Shown: one piece after another, positions 1-10,073 of the stretch
How the letters are laid out: each line of letters starts with the position of its first letter
Numbering within the stretch: position 1 is the first letter of the stretch
Source: Dactylonectria macrodidyma
Taxonomy: Eukaryota > Ascomycota > Sordariomycetes > Hypocreales > Nectriaceae
Length of the DNA: 64,000 nucleotides
NCBI GenBank assembly: GCA_020744425.1
Contig: JAGMUV010000018.1
Span: 434,001 to 498,000, forward strand
Direction of reading: 5' to 3'
The notes under the pieces: model-generated
The model's input: only the letters and a program-made list of their open reading frames with translations
Told to the model about the DNA's origin: nothing
Database searches by the model: none
Made by a program: the position numbers and the translations under genes

Positions 1-847
1 GTTGTTCTGGCTTTTGGGATACGTGACACGAGATCAAGCACCAATGAGACGGGTTATTGGGAGTTGGATATGTTGCTGCTGAAAAAAGAATTGCGACCTC
101 ATACGGAACCGGATTTTAAATACTGTTCTATAAAATGTCCCTCGTTCAATGCTAGTATTCTTCATCATTTCACGCTACATGTGTTGTGATTCAAGCTAAC
201 CGTGTCAATCTCTTTCAATATGCTAACTATCATCATGGCATCTCTTTGAAGCATGGTCTGAGGCTTGAACAAAGTAATCTCATCACAATACTAAACGGCG
301 GTAGGCTTACTATTCTAGGACCCATTTGGATTGCATAAGCCTTTCATCATCTTGGCGCAGAAGGATGACACAATGACAGCCATTCAGCCACGTTTCAGTG
401 ATTGTTTGATTAACGTAGGCGGCTTGCCAATTCACACTTCTTTTATCATTTGCACATGTCTCTTCGTCAAGTATGCTTTATTTCCCAACCCAGGTCATCT
501 TGCATTGGGACTGCTCTGGCCGAGTCTATACGGGGAGATAAAGAAACCTCAACAGGCGCACGAGTTATTAAAGAGTGGCTTGACAGCACAAACCAAAGAT
601 TAAAACTGTGCCAAAATGAAAAAGAAAACCAACGGTAAGATAACAATCTGGATCATTTACCCCAGCTGAAGATAACAGTAACTCAACGCGTCACTCCTGT
701 TGCTTCTCACGCAGTTTGCCACCTATTCATCTTTGGAATACTAAATACATGCTCGGAAGATATCAGTAGTAAGTTCGAGGCCAACGTCGGTTGAAATTCG
801 TATCACTCATGGGATGGGTTCTCTCGAAATGAGCATCGCGTGGCCAT
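1..847. other. No gene recognised
   Basis: Only short overlapping reading frames are present, with no family motif or consistent codon pattern. It forms the downstream flank of the decayed gene that follows. Confidence 0.5.
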
Positions 848-1795
848 TTAGGCGACGGCGAGCGTTTTCGCTTCCTTGGCTTCTCCCGTTGTGCCCTCAC
901 TCCTTCGCTGTTGTAAAGGCTTCCCATGAACCGAAACACCTTTGGGCCTGTGCCGAGTTTCCTCTTTTCTCCTGCACAAAGACCCTCGGGGCAAGTCGAT
1001 GATGACGTAGTCGTCGGTGACGAAGACAAGGATGCCTTGGGCTTGGGGTATGCTTTGGGCTTGGGGCTTGCCTTTGGCCTTGCCATGGACTTTGCCTTGA
1101 ACATTCCCGAATGGGACCCCACAAGGACTTTCCCCTGTCGGGATGATGAATGAGGGAATACTGGGGCCGCCATTAGATGCGAAGTGCAAGCCTCCAGAAA
1201 CTCGCCGAATTTTGCCGTCTTCCTCCGGGTCGTAGAACTTGGCGGTTTTTGCTATGTTTTGAGGGAATAGTCGATGTAGTCAACGCAATGGAGTGAGAAA
1301 TGCTTGCCTGCAAGCGAGGCAATATGCTGCGGCGTGTTGCCTTTGGTCGTGCCATCCCGATAGGCCTCGTACTCTGTCCGGATCTTCCTTTGCATCTCGA
1401 AGTCCTAGCTTCGTACCTCCTCTCTTTACTCGGCTTTTCGATCACCTTCCTTTTTCAGCTCCTTCTCCCGATCCTCGCGCTGCTGTCCGAGGGCGTAGAA
1501 CTCGCCGACGTCTTCTTCTTCCCTATCGTATTCCGATTCTTCGGATTCTGAGTCCTACGATAAATGGCTCTCGCAATCCTCACCTGCGCTGCATTCGCAC
1601 GGTGCATCTCAATCAATTTCAAAATCCGATTGTCCTTCAAAGCGTTCGGTTTTTTTTCCCCGTAGCAATCTTCAATGCTCTCCATATGCTCTCCATATGC
1701 TTAGTCTCCTCGAGATCCGACAAATCCTGATCAAACTCCCACGGATGAACAACTCCATCATTCGCAGGGCGACTCTGGAGACACGACGGTAACAT
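848..1795 (-). pseudogene. Decayed hypothetical protein gene
   Basis: Reading from an ATG at 1795, a coding-like frame starts MLPSCLQSRPANDG. It breaks at an 11-bp tandem duplication (unit AGCATATGGAG, about 1679-1700); removing one unit restores the frame. A second shift near 1550 leads into an acidic, coiled-coil-like stretch rich in E, D, K and R (SEESEYDREEEDVGEF). Two in-frame stops follow, TAA and TAG, both of which fit CpA to TpA changes. A segment reading KGNTPQHIASLAGK resembles an ankyrin repeat weakly. A third shift near 1272 opens the last frame, which ends at 848 with a G/K/P/Q-rich tail. Function is not recognised. The stacked frames and stops argue for a pseudogene and not an intron-rich gene. 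Confidence 0.5.
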
Positions 1796-2469
1796 AGCGG
1801 AAAATGCTTCTTGATAATTATCACATTCAGCTTTGTCGCTCTCAACGTGAGTCGTGGGTTTGCTTCAAGATTTGGTGTTTGTAATTGTCAAGAGGAAACA
1901 ATTTTTGTTGGGCTGTCCACGTCATCTTATTGTATTGATAGGGGGTGAATTCCGGTGAGATGTGATGGCGCTATTGATGCAGGGAGGTTTCAGATTACGC
2001 CGCAGTGACCAAGGTGATCTAGTAAATAATGACAAGTGATATGTAACAACGTAGTTTTGCTTTGTCGGTCCAGACGGCGAACACCAGGATACCGTAGCAT
2101 CCCACCAAATCCGCCAAGTCTGCCATGTAGGCTCATGCCTCTTGATCTAACCATTTCTGTCATTAGGTAATGACATTGTTCGTAGGATTGGTTACGTTAG
2201 GGTTGACGGGCTTCGAGCGATGCTACGCAGGAGCATTTATCCCACGCTAAGGATGCACCCCCTCGTACCTTTGTAAGTTACGAAGGAACGAGGGGGTGCA
2301 TCCTTATATCGTCCATAATCCCTACATTTCTAGGGATCTCTAGAGGTCAAGTGTGCCTATGTTCTTCTCTCACAACGTTCAATTCTGACTGCAACTACAA
2401 GGTGGCTCACCTCGGCCATTACCCGACTTTCTGATCTCGGCTAAAACACCCAGCCCTGTCCTAGCTTGA
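1796..2469. other. Intergenic region with palindrome
   Basis: No gene is seen. The only structured element is the 59-bp near-perfect palindrome listed separately. Confidence 0.5.
2248..2306. repeat. 59-bp near-perfect palindrome (hairpin)
   Basis: The left arm begins TAAGGATGCACCCCCTCGT and the right arm ends with its exact reverse complement. The inner parts of the 29-nt arms pair with two mismatches, leaving essentially no loop. Both ends carry TA. It could be a minimal fold-back relic of a TA-targeting DNA transposon, or a cruciform-forming terminator or regulatory element. The sequence shows the symmetry only; the role is inference. Confidence 0.8.
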
Positions 2470-4046
2470 TCATTTAGGGAGAGGCTTCTGAGCCCAGACG
2501 GCCTTTTGTAAATAGTAAGGGTGCATCTTCCCCGAGCGGAGCTCACGACGGAGCAGCGAGATGTACACCTCAATCTCCTCCTTGGTCCATCCTTCCACAG
2601 TGCTCGCCATGAAGAGTACATAGCCCTCGACGTCTTGCTCGAGAGTTGCCTGCGCGTACTTGCCAATCTCCCTGAGCTTCGGGTCCTTCGCCCATCCACC
2701 AATCGGCACCTATAGGACGACTTGTTGTGAGTTGCTGCTTCTAAACGCAAGAGCAAACGGAGAAACTAACCTTGAAATCACGCTCTGTGATGTCGATAAA
2801 CCCTGCATCTTCCATTGACTTCTTCTGCACGCCGTCTTCGACAATGGTAAACGAGCGGCCTATCTTCTGGCCGCCCTTTACGAAGAACTTGCCCCACTGG
2901 TGCATCGCACTCTTCTCGGTGATGCTTCCGTCGTCGCAGTCCATTCTCGACAGCGCCTCGTGGCTCTCCAGATAGCCGCCTGGCTTGAGGCAGCGATAGG
3001 CCTCCTTGAACAGCTGTGGCCAGTCCGCGATGCTGCCAACGAGCCAGCGGATGTGGACGTAGTCCAGGGATTCTTGTTCGAATGTCCATTCTTGGGTACA
3101 GTCGTCGATTTGGCTAAAAAGGGAAGTGAGTCTATGACCGAAATAGTGACGTGTGGAATTAGTTGTGATGCCTTACAACTGCAGATTTGGCGGCACCCAG
3201 CTTGGTTGAATGGGCGAGATATCCGTGCCGATAACTTCAGTTCCAGGGAATTCGTCGGCAAAGTCACTGTGCGCAAGTTTCAGCATGTCTGCCGGACTGT
3301 TTCAGCAGGTGATGAAGCTTACATTGCCCAGATTCCTACGAGGCATCAGCGCTGTTAGTTTATAATCCCAGGTATTAATGACTGAGTCGGCAGTACGTAC
3401 CTGTTCCGGTTCCAATATCCACAGCTTTCTAGAATAAAAAGCCAGAAAGTTAGCCCGCCAAGTCGATGAGAGGCATGATTTGACCGGACCTTGATATCTT
3501 TGGAAATGGGCGCTAGGTGGGAAGCACCGTCTAAGACAAGTGTCAAGACATGGTTGCTAGAGAAGTCAGCAACGAAGTTCATCCTTACACCGGGTAGATA
3601 GCCCACTTGATGTCCATCGACTCGTTTTGACGTTCGTCATTCGTGCCCCTGTATTCTCATCAATACTTTCGGATTTCAGATAGCCAACGATACACGAACC
3701 AGTACTGCGCGCCCCCTATGTCTTTGTGATATGTCCGGCCATGAAGTGTCCTGTAATCCAGAATGCTCGACGTGATGGACGCTGTCGACTCAGTAGCATC
3801 ATCGCCGAGAGCTGAATCAGCATCGTCCTCAGCCGCTAATTCCTAAGTCGATATCTTAGTACGAGATATGCGTTATCTGGGGGTAATAGAGAGGCGCCTG
3901 ACTTCAGCTACTTGCGCCCAATGCTGAGGAGGAAGAAACCCAGCTTCATTGACCGCTGTTTCTGTCCCAGGAGCCGCCGCTGGGACAGCCGGGTTCTCAA
4001 CGGCAGGCTGGTCCACGGCAGGCGCTTTGGCGGGAGTGTCAGTCAT
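2470..4046 (-). CDS. LaeA-like SAM-dependent methyltransferase
   Basis: Nine exons can be joined with GT-AG introns at every step: 3912-4046, 3700-3842, 3607-3648, 3490-3556, 3401-3428, 3323-3335, 3177-3266, 2771-3113 and 2470-2709. They give 1101 nt, or 366 residues, with all phases consistent. The N-terminus is Ala/Pro-rich and disordered-looking. It is followed by the family hallmarks [11 protein letters not shown], the SAM-binding glycine motif [28 protein letters not shown], and [11 protein letters not shown] with LKPGGYLES. This is the LaeA/TAM methyltransferase fold (Methyltransf_23 type). Such proteins are either global regulators of secondary metabolism or small-molecule methyltransferases. 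An in-cluster location suits either role; the actual substrate cannot be read. The gene appears intact. Confidence 0.9.
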
Positions 4047-4594
4047 GTTGGTGATGCTGATCTACTTTTGTAAGAGACAATTATCGTCACAATGTGAAGT
4101 TGCCGTGAGGCATATCGAATGATAAGACAGACCGGGGGGACAAGCTGCTGCCGTCCACCGCCTTCTACTTTGGGTAGGTCCTCCGGGACATCCTGTTGGT
4201 GGATAAAATGCATGATAACCCGAGCAATCTGCACGGGGCCCCAATTTTGCGCACTTCACTTTGTGGGTGTTTGTTCTGACACTATTGAAGGCACCTTTTT
4301 CCACTGCTAACGCTTTGCTAACTATGAATGATAACGTTACTAACTTAACTAATTTACCTAACTACTATGCTATGTTGAACCAATTGCTCCCCACACCGCC
4401 AAGAGAAGCTGCCTGTTGAAGATGGCCCCGCACAAGGTAACCCCTCCAAGACCAACTAACCTCGGGCCAGAATCTAAAACAAAAAGAAACTTCGATCTAC
4501 AATTGATGTGCGTTATATTCAAAGACTTTGTAATTTTTTCTTCCCATCAGGCTCCTCCCAGAAAGTTCAATAATGGCTAGGGGAATGCTTACTC
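4047..4594. other. Intergenic region
   Basis: Lies between the start of the LaeA-like gene and the 3' end of the iron-enzyme gene, which are both on the minus strand. It presumably holds the LaeA-like promoter and the upstream terminator. A run of CTAAC-type repeats is visible near 4310-4370. No gene is seen. Confidence 0.5.
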
Positions 4595-6930
4595 TTAAAG
4601 TTCCGTTGCCTTCTCAATCTCAGCTCGGCCAATCCTGCAACCCCGAACAAAGTCCCCATACAGCAACGATCCTTGTTCAAGCAGATGGAGGTATCTATCG
4701 AAACAAGCTGCTTTTCTCTCTAGAAGTAGCTGGAGCGCATTTCGTGAGTCACTACATAGTAGCAGCTCTGCACTTGCCACGCCCTTTTCTAGATCTAGAA
4801 ATGCGCGAGCGAGTCCGAGTAAGAGGCCCAGGTTCTTCACTGGCTGGAGAGCTAGACGCAACATAGCATACGCAAATTTGGTGGCTCTGACAACCACACC
4901 GCTCCTCCCGCCCTCGTCGTCATTTTCGTTGCCCAATACATCCTTGAGGCTCTGAGGCTCTTTTCCGGGAAGGCCGTGAGCCAGCTCAAGACCCAGATCG
5001 ACGATGCTTGGCCAGTAGCCTGAACGCGAACGTTCGTCCATACCCGCAACCCCGGCGGTTTCGGGCATGAATCCCAACTCGGCACGTAGGATACGAACTA
5101 TTTGCGAATGTAGAGCCGTGGTGGTTTTAAACGGCGCGTTGACGGTATTCTCGAGCAGCGCCGAGTGCGTGAACCAGAGAGAAAGCAAAGCCGCCAGGCT
5201 ATCTGACGAAACTTGTAACAGCGGCTGAGGGACAAATGTCTTGTTTTTAGGGCATGGAAATAAAGCATCCTCGGGTGAGACTGATAGGATATGAGCCTCT
5301 TCCGAAAGTAGAATTGGGTGGTTGGCGGCGACATCGTTATAATGTTTCTTGCCAGCTCCAAGTTGTCTTCTTCCCACCCTAACAGCATTCCTGTAAGTCT
5401 TTTCTTCGGGCGTAGACAGGCCGTCAATCCAAGCACTGAGCGCTTCGACCTCGGTGTGTGTGAAGGCTCCGAACATCCTGCCCTCCCAAGCCAGCTCGCG
5501 TATCAGCAGGCTACTGGAGCTGAGGCCGGCTCGGACCCAGGGGGTTGCATTCGCGAGGGCATCAATGAACTCTCGCCGAGTCCGCCATGCTTCCCGTAAG
5601 AACCAGTCCGACAGCGGCCGCTTGCCGACGCGTAATTTACCCGGGCAGTGGATCTTCTGAGACACGTTGGCTTTGAGGAGCAATAGGTCCGCAATGTATG
5701 CCTCCTCCTGGGACAGTGGCTCTTCACCGGTTAGGGCATCTTCAGAGACGTCGGCTGTGGTTGCAGTAGTATCATCTCCAACGACAGTAGAAGCGGGAGA
5801 CGACGAATAAGGGCCCTCGTAGTCGCTGCCGAGAGTCTTGGAGAGGAGGTATCCGGCTTGCACACGTCGCCATGCCTCTTGCTCATTCATGGCGCCGCTG
5901 GGTGTGGCCTTGAGCACAGCAAGATAGTCTGCCACCATGGATCGCGCCATGGCCGCGTGACCCGAGTCGGCATTGTCGACGGACACGTGCGGGATAAAGT
6001 AGTAGCTTGAAATCTTGAGCTCGGGCAACTCCTGCGATGCCATGAGTGTGTCGAGGGTGAGGAGCTCGTAGTGCATGTTGAAGCCAAGGATCTCCGGGAG
6101 GAACTCATTGGGGAATAGAGAGATGAGTAATTGTGCAACTGCAGCCTTCCAGACCCGGGTATTGTTATCTAGACTACCCTCCACCTGCCAGAGGTCGTCT
6201 CGTATAAAGCCAGCGCTGTCTCCAGCCGGTAGTTGCACCCCGATGCTCTCCAGCAGGGCTCGGTACAAGTATACGTGGTTCTTCTGTAGGTCGCCATCGC
6301 CAAGCTCCTCCGAGAGGACCTGCCAGGCCGCCTTGGTCACACCTCGCAGAGCGAACGGGGTTGTAATCTTGTGCACATGGCCCAGCCACGCACCATCCAC
6401 ATACTTGACGGGTGCTGACTCTCTAAGCCACCTCTCAGCCGACTGGCGCGTCACAAGCAGCTCGCGGCTACCGCCCGATGACCGCCGCTTAGTGTATGCC
6501 TCTCGCTGTTCCAACACTTCGCCCTGTTTAGCTGCTAGAAAGCTGCCTAGCGCGGCTTGATCATAGACTTCCACGTCCAAGATACTCCGTTTCCCACTGC
6601 TGAGAGTATTGGCCCGTTCCAGTGACAATGCCTCGGTCAGCAGTGAAAACAATTCCGCCTGGGCTCGAGGCAGAATATTGGGGCATTCTTCCAATTCTGG
6701 AGCTCGTAATACAGACGCTGATAGTGGCGTCTTTGCGATGCCTCATTGCCATGGTTGACAAGGCTCGCGGTTTGGGCAGGCTGTGGAGATTCGACTGCAC
6801 CAAATGGCGCATTGGCTTCCGAAATGGCGCTGCTTAGGGTGCTTTTGTGTGCTTTGAAGTTCCATGGCGATGAAGGTACCCAAGATATCAGCTTTCGGCG
6901 CTGGATTGCCCTTCCAGTATAGAAGAACAT
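4595..6930 (-). CDS. Haem-oxygenase-like iron-containing redox enzyme (one frameshift)
   Basis: A frame of about 698 residues (4595-6694) has no ATG at its 5' end. An ATG-started frame from 6930 runs into it: RLYYELQN in one frame continues as LEECPNILPRA in the next. The simplest explanation is a one-base loss in an AATTTGG-like run near 6692-6696. Counted from 6694, the sequence has EELGDG with NHVYLY (about 129-144), GFNMHYE (about 204-210) and HVSVDNADSGH (about 236-246). This is the Glu/His/Asp/His pattern of haem-oxygenase-like diiron proteins (Haem_oxygenase_2/HDO type). Members oxidise amino acids, fatty acids or N-hydroxylated substrates. The C-terminal 430 residues carry no motif I recognise. 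Whether the frameshift is real or an assembly error is open. Confidence 0.7.
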
Positions 6931-6957
6931 GTCACATCTATCAACTGTTAAGACTGA

Positions 6958-7087
6958 AGACCAGTCTCAAAGGCTCGGATATCTAGCAAACCGGTCTCAA
7001 AGACCCGGCTTTCTAGCAAGCCGGTCTCGAAGACCCGGCTTCCTAACAAGCCGGTCTCGAAGACACGGATCCCTTGGGATCCGGTCT
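6958..7087. repeat. 30-bp tandem repeat, about four units
   Basis: Units of 30 bp follow each other just upstream of the iron-enzyme start. The core is CCGGTCTCGAAGACCCGG, which is itself an imperfect inverted repeat. The first and last units have diverged. Because 30 is a multiple of three, the plus strand also reads as a 10-residue repeat (RSRRPGFLTS type), but no gene context supports translation. The position suggests upstream regulatory or minisatellite DNA. Confidence 0.75.
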
Positions 7088-7129
7088 AACGAGAACCTTA
7101 TTATAGCTATGAGAGCAACCTACAAATAG

Positions 7130-8270
7130 GTCGGCCGCGAGCCCTCAGTTAGATAGAAATCAAGAGCTTCTATTCACATCACAATGCACCCTTCCTATCT
7201 GATGCAACAGAACAATACAATGACTGTCCAGAGAGCAATAGGAATGACAAAGACATGGTGGAAATCATCAGTCAGGAAACATTTATGACCAAAGAAAGTT
7301 TTATCGAGGAAACAAGGTTGTTCTAGGGATATTAGAGGGAGTTAGAGGCAATTGAAATTGTAGGCTGTGATAGATAGTTGCTTGAACCTAGCTGTCGGGG
7401 ACTCGACTTGATTACCACCATCCTCTGGTGGACATCAAAATCATGGCCTCAACTCTCCGTTTTTGCGTGCAAGCATCATCGAGCACGCCATTCCTCCTTT
7501 TCTCGCAGTATGTTTCCTCACGCCCCTTCAAAATACCATGTGGGGATTCATTTACTCTCCGGATCGCTGCATGTTGCCACCATGTCAAGGTTGTAATCCC
7601 GCGTGTTTTTGCCGGCGAGATCCTGCCCCAATATGCAATTGTGAGAATAGGATGAGGCAAGGGGCTTGGCAACTGTAATCGTTTCCGGGCGAAAATACGA
7701 AGATGCCAAGGTGTCTGTCGATCAGGAGTTCACCTGCTTGTTACGGCTACTGGGCAACATCAGCAAATTGCTTGTCACTATTTCACAATCAGGTTGGGAG
7801 TGACGTTATCGAGGGTTGTTTTAACGCCATTGAACAGACTAAGATCCGGATCAATAAGATTGGACATGACCATTCCGATTTCTCGCGACACGCATCGAGA
7901 GGTCATGGAAAGTTGTGATGTAGACGAGAGGAAGTCTCAGCCAAGGCAAACTGCCTATCAAGGGAGACCGCTGGCTACTAAGCACGGTGATCTACACTAT
8001 GACCCACGCTTGTAGCTTGGCTCTGAGCTTATGCCGATGCTCCAGGGGGGTTGGCGGGCCATCCCAGTATCACTCGGCAAGAGAGCGAGCTTACGCGACC
8101 CGGGCTTACGCGGCGTCCTAGTGCCTCAGTGCCTGCAAAGACCCTTGTTCGGGAAGAAGTTCCGGCTTGGAAGCCCACGTCTGGAGCCGCAAGAGATCTA
8201 ACTACCATTACATGCGGCTGACATGGATTCATGGGTATTTGGTACGTAGAATTCGTATAGTGAAACCAGG
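7130..8270. other. Intergenic region, no gene recognised
   Basis: About 1.1 kb between two minus-strand genes. Short frames on both strands lack family motifs or splice-supported continuity. Confidence 0.5.
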
Positions 8271-9307
8271 TTAGCTAGCGTCCCGGCCAGGGGCCTCATT
8301 AATGAGAAGGAATGAATGGGATTTTGAGTCATCTTTGATTGTCCTACAGATGCAAGCGCGGCTGGAACGCAGTACTTGTGGTTCAACCTTGAAAAGCTTA
8401 CTGAGGGCTAGGATGCAAGAGGTAGACGGACAAGTACGCTCCCTCTCTCGGCTCCACCACACGGTGCAGAGGAGCTCGGAGGCGGTCTCCAGAGATCTTC
8501 TGCAAAGCCTTCGCTATGTAGACCAGATGGTGTCCTTCAATGGGCTCGACAATACCCCAATCTTCCGAATTTCCCTCCAGCGGCACCTCCAAGGACGGCT
8601 CTCTGTAGAATAGAAGCGTCACGAGGCCATCGCCCGTATGGGATGGAACAAGCAGCTCTCCGGCTGGCGCAACGGAGTAACCCAATTGGAAGAGGCTGGC
8701 TCCAGGCTGCTCAGGGTTGTCGCCGGCAGTGGTAGGGCTGGGTGGATCCAATGATGTGACCAGCAACGTGAAGAGCTCCCTAGTGACAGGGTCGCAGAAA
8801 GATGACACACTCGATAGCTTAGGGGCTACGGCGTCCAGGGCGATTGGAAGTGTGTAAGAGCCTTGAAGTTCTTGAACTCGCGGAATCTATGTTCAGATCT
8901 TGTGAGAAGAAGGATCACAGGAACGGGATATGAGACATGTTTCTCACGTTAAAAAGTTCGACATCGCCATGTTTCTGGTATCTGATTGAGAATAATAAAT
9001 ATCAGAAATAACCGATTTTGGTTCAACAGGTGAGGTGTTTTACTTACCCTCCCTGCCCCTCCTCTGCAGAGGAGGCTTTCTTGTCATCTTCAGAGGCTTT
9101 CTGGAAGAATTGGAGTTGGGCGGTGTAAATGTGCTGTAAATCAGATAGAGCATCGTTGGCGGCGGGACCGCGAAGATCAAGGAAGAAGACACCTCCGCCC
9201 TGAGATGCCTGAACGAGCTTCTTGATCTCTTCTGGGTGTCGACTCTTCAGCCGTTCGTAGTTCATCACCTCAAGTTTGGTAACGTTTCTGCCATCGAGAA
9301 AAGCCAT
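8271..9307 (-). CDS. 2OG-Fe(II) oxygenase-like protein (isopenicillin N synthase fold) with altered iron site
   Basis: Four exons join cleanly: 9048-9307, a 34-nt microexon 8948-8981, 8402-8886 and 8271-8343. They total 852 nt, or 283 residues. If the last intron is retained, translation stops at 8398 (260 residues). The order is an N-terminal DIOX_N-like part (MAFLDGRNVTKLEV, GGVFFLDLRGP), then GYQKHGDVELFNIPRVQELQ, then the 2OG-oxygenase core with HTGDGLVTLLF, GIVEPIEGHHLVYIAKALQ and LHRVV. Relatives usually read HTDxGLLTLLF, so the metal-binding Asp position is Gly here, with an Asp one residue later. The Arg that binds 2-oxoglutarate near the C-terminus (RY...S in relatives) is not evident in GAYLSVYLLHP. 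It is either an atypical enzyme (HxG is known from 2OG halogenases) or a catalytically altered protein. It is divergent to the aaRS-like gene. Confidence 0.8.
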
Positions 9308-10073
9308 GTCGAAGGAGGAAATGGACTAGAGAGATACAGGCTGGGCACAACGAGCACTGGCACTGTCCTCAAGAGGGATAAAAGTAGTACTATGCCTAGT
9401 ATATTTACAAACAGCGCATACGGGCCTTGGAGAACCTGACTTTGATATTCATAGGCTGACGGTATATCTTGTGACGCAAAGGTTTCTCCACAGTGAATGT
9501 GAGTAGCTCCCCAAATTGCCTTTGGCCAAAGAGGAGTTGTTCGGCATCAAGAAATTAGAGCCATTTCGCAAATCTGACGACATATTAGATCATGTCAAAT
9601 CGTCATACTTGCATTGAACCGGATGATGGCCACTGGAAGGATTTTATCCAGTGCCAACCAACAAGCCTTTGACGTGCATTGAGTATCAACCATAGATTCC
9701 CTGTAGGTCTGATGTCCTTATAGCAAGGACATGACGTGAGGCACAGCTACGTGAAGCCGACCGCATGCCAAGGTGCCAGACGACTTGTTCATCCTTGCCA
9801 TTGCTTTGAAATAGCTCAATGCCTTGGAGAGTGACATGTCGTGATCTGTACGGGCCGTGCCGTGATTCAGGAGCAGTGCTGGATGTCCTGCCTACTACAT
9901 GTTGCGCGATCAGGGGCGGCTAAATAAAATATTTCAGCCATTTTCATTCGTATGTTACAGTATCGTAAAGCGAAGTCCCAAGGATCGAAACACCTTGCAA
10001 CGCAAAGATAGCAGCCTTTCTATCCACCCACCTGTAAATCTGGTACCATTGAATTCAGAGCGCAAGTTTCATT
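9308..10073. promoter_or_regulatory. Divergent intergenic promoter region
   Basis: 765 bp separate the starts of the minus-strand 2OG-oxygenase-like gene and the plus-strand aaRS-like gene, so both promoters must lie here. I did not identify a convincing shared operator. Confidence 0.45.

Noticed and set aside
6075..6560. 161-residue plus-strand frame
   Set aside because: It is antisense to the iron-enzyme gene, Ser/Arg-rich with no motif; a shadow of a GC-rich coding region.
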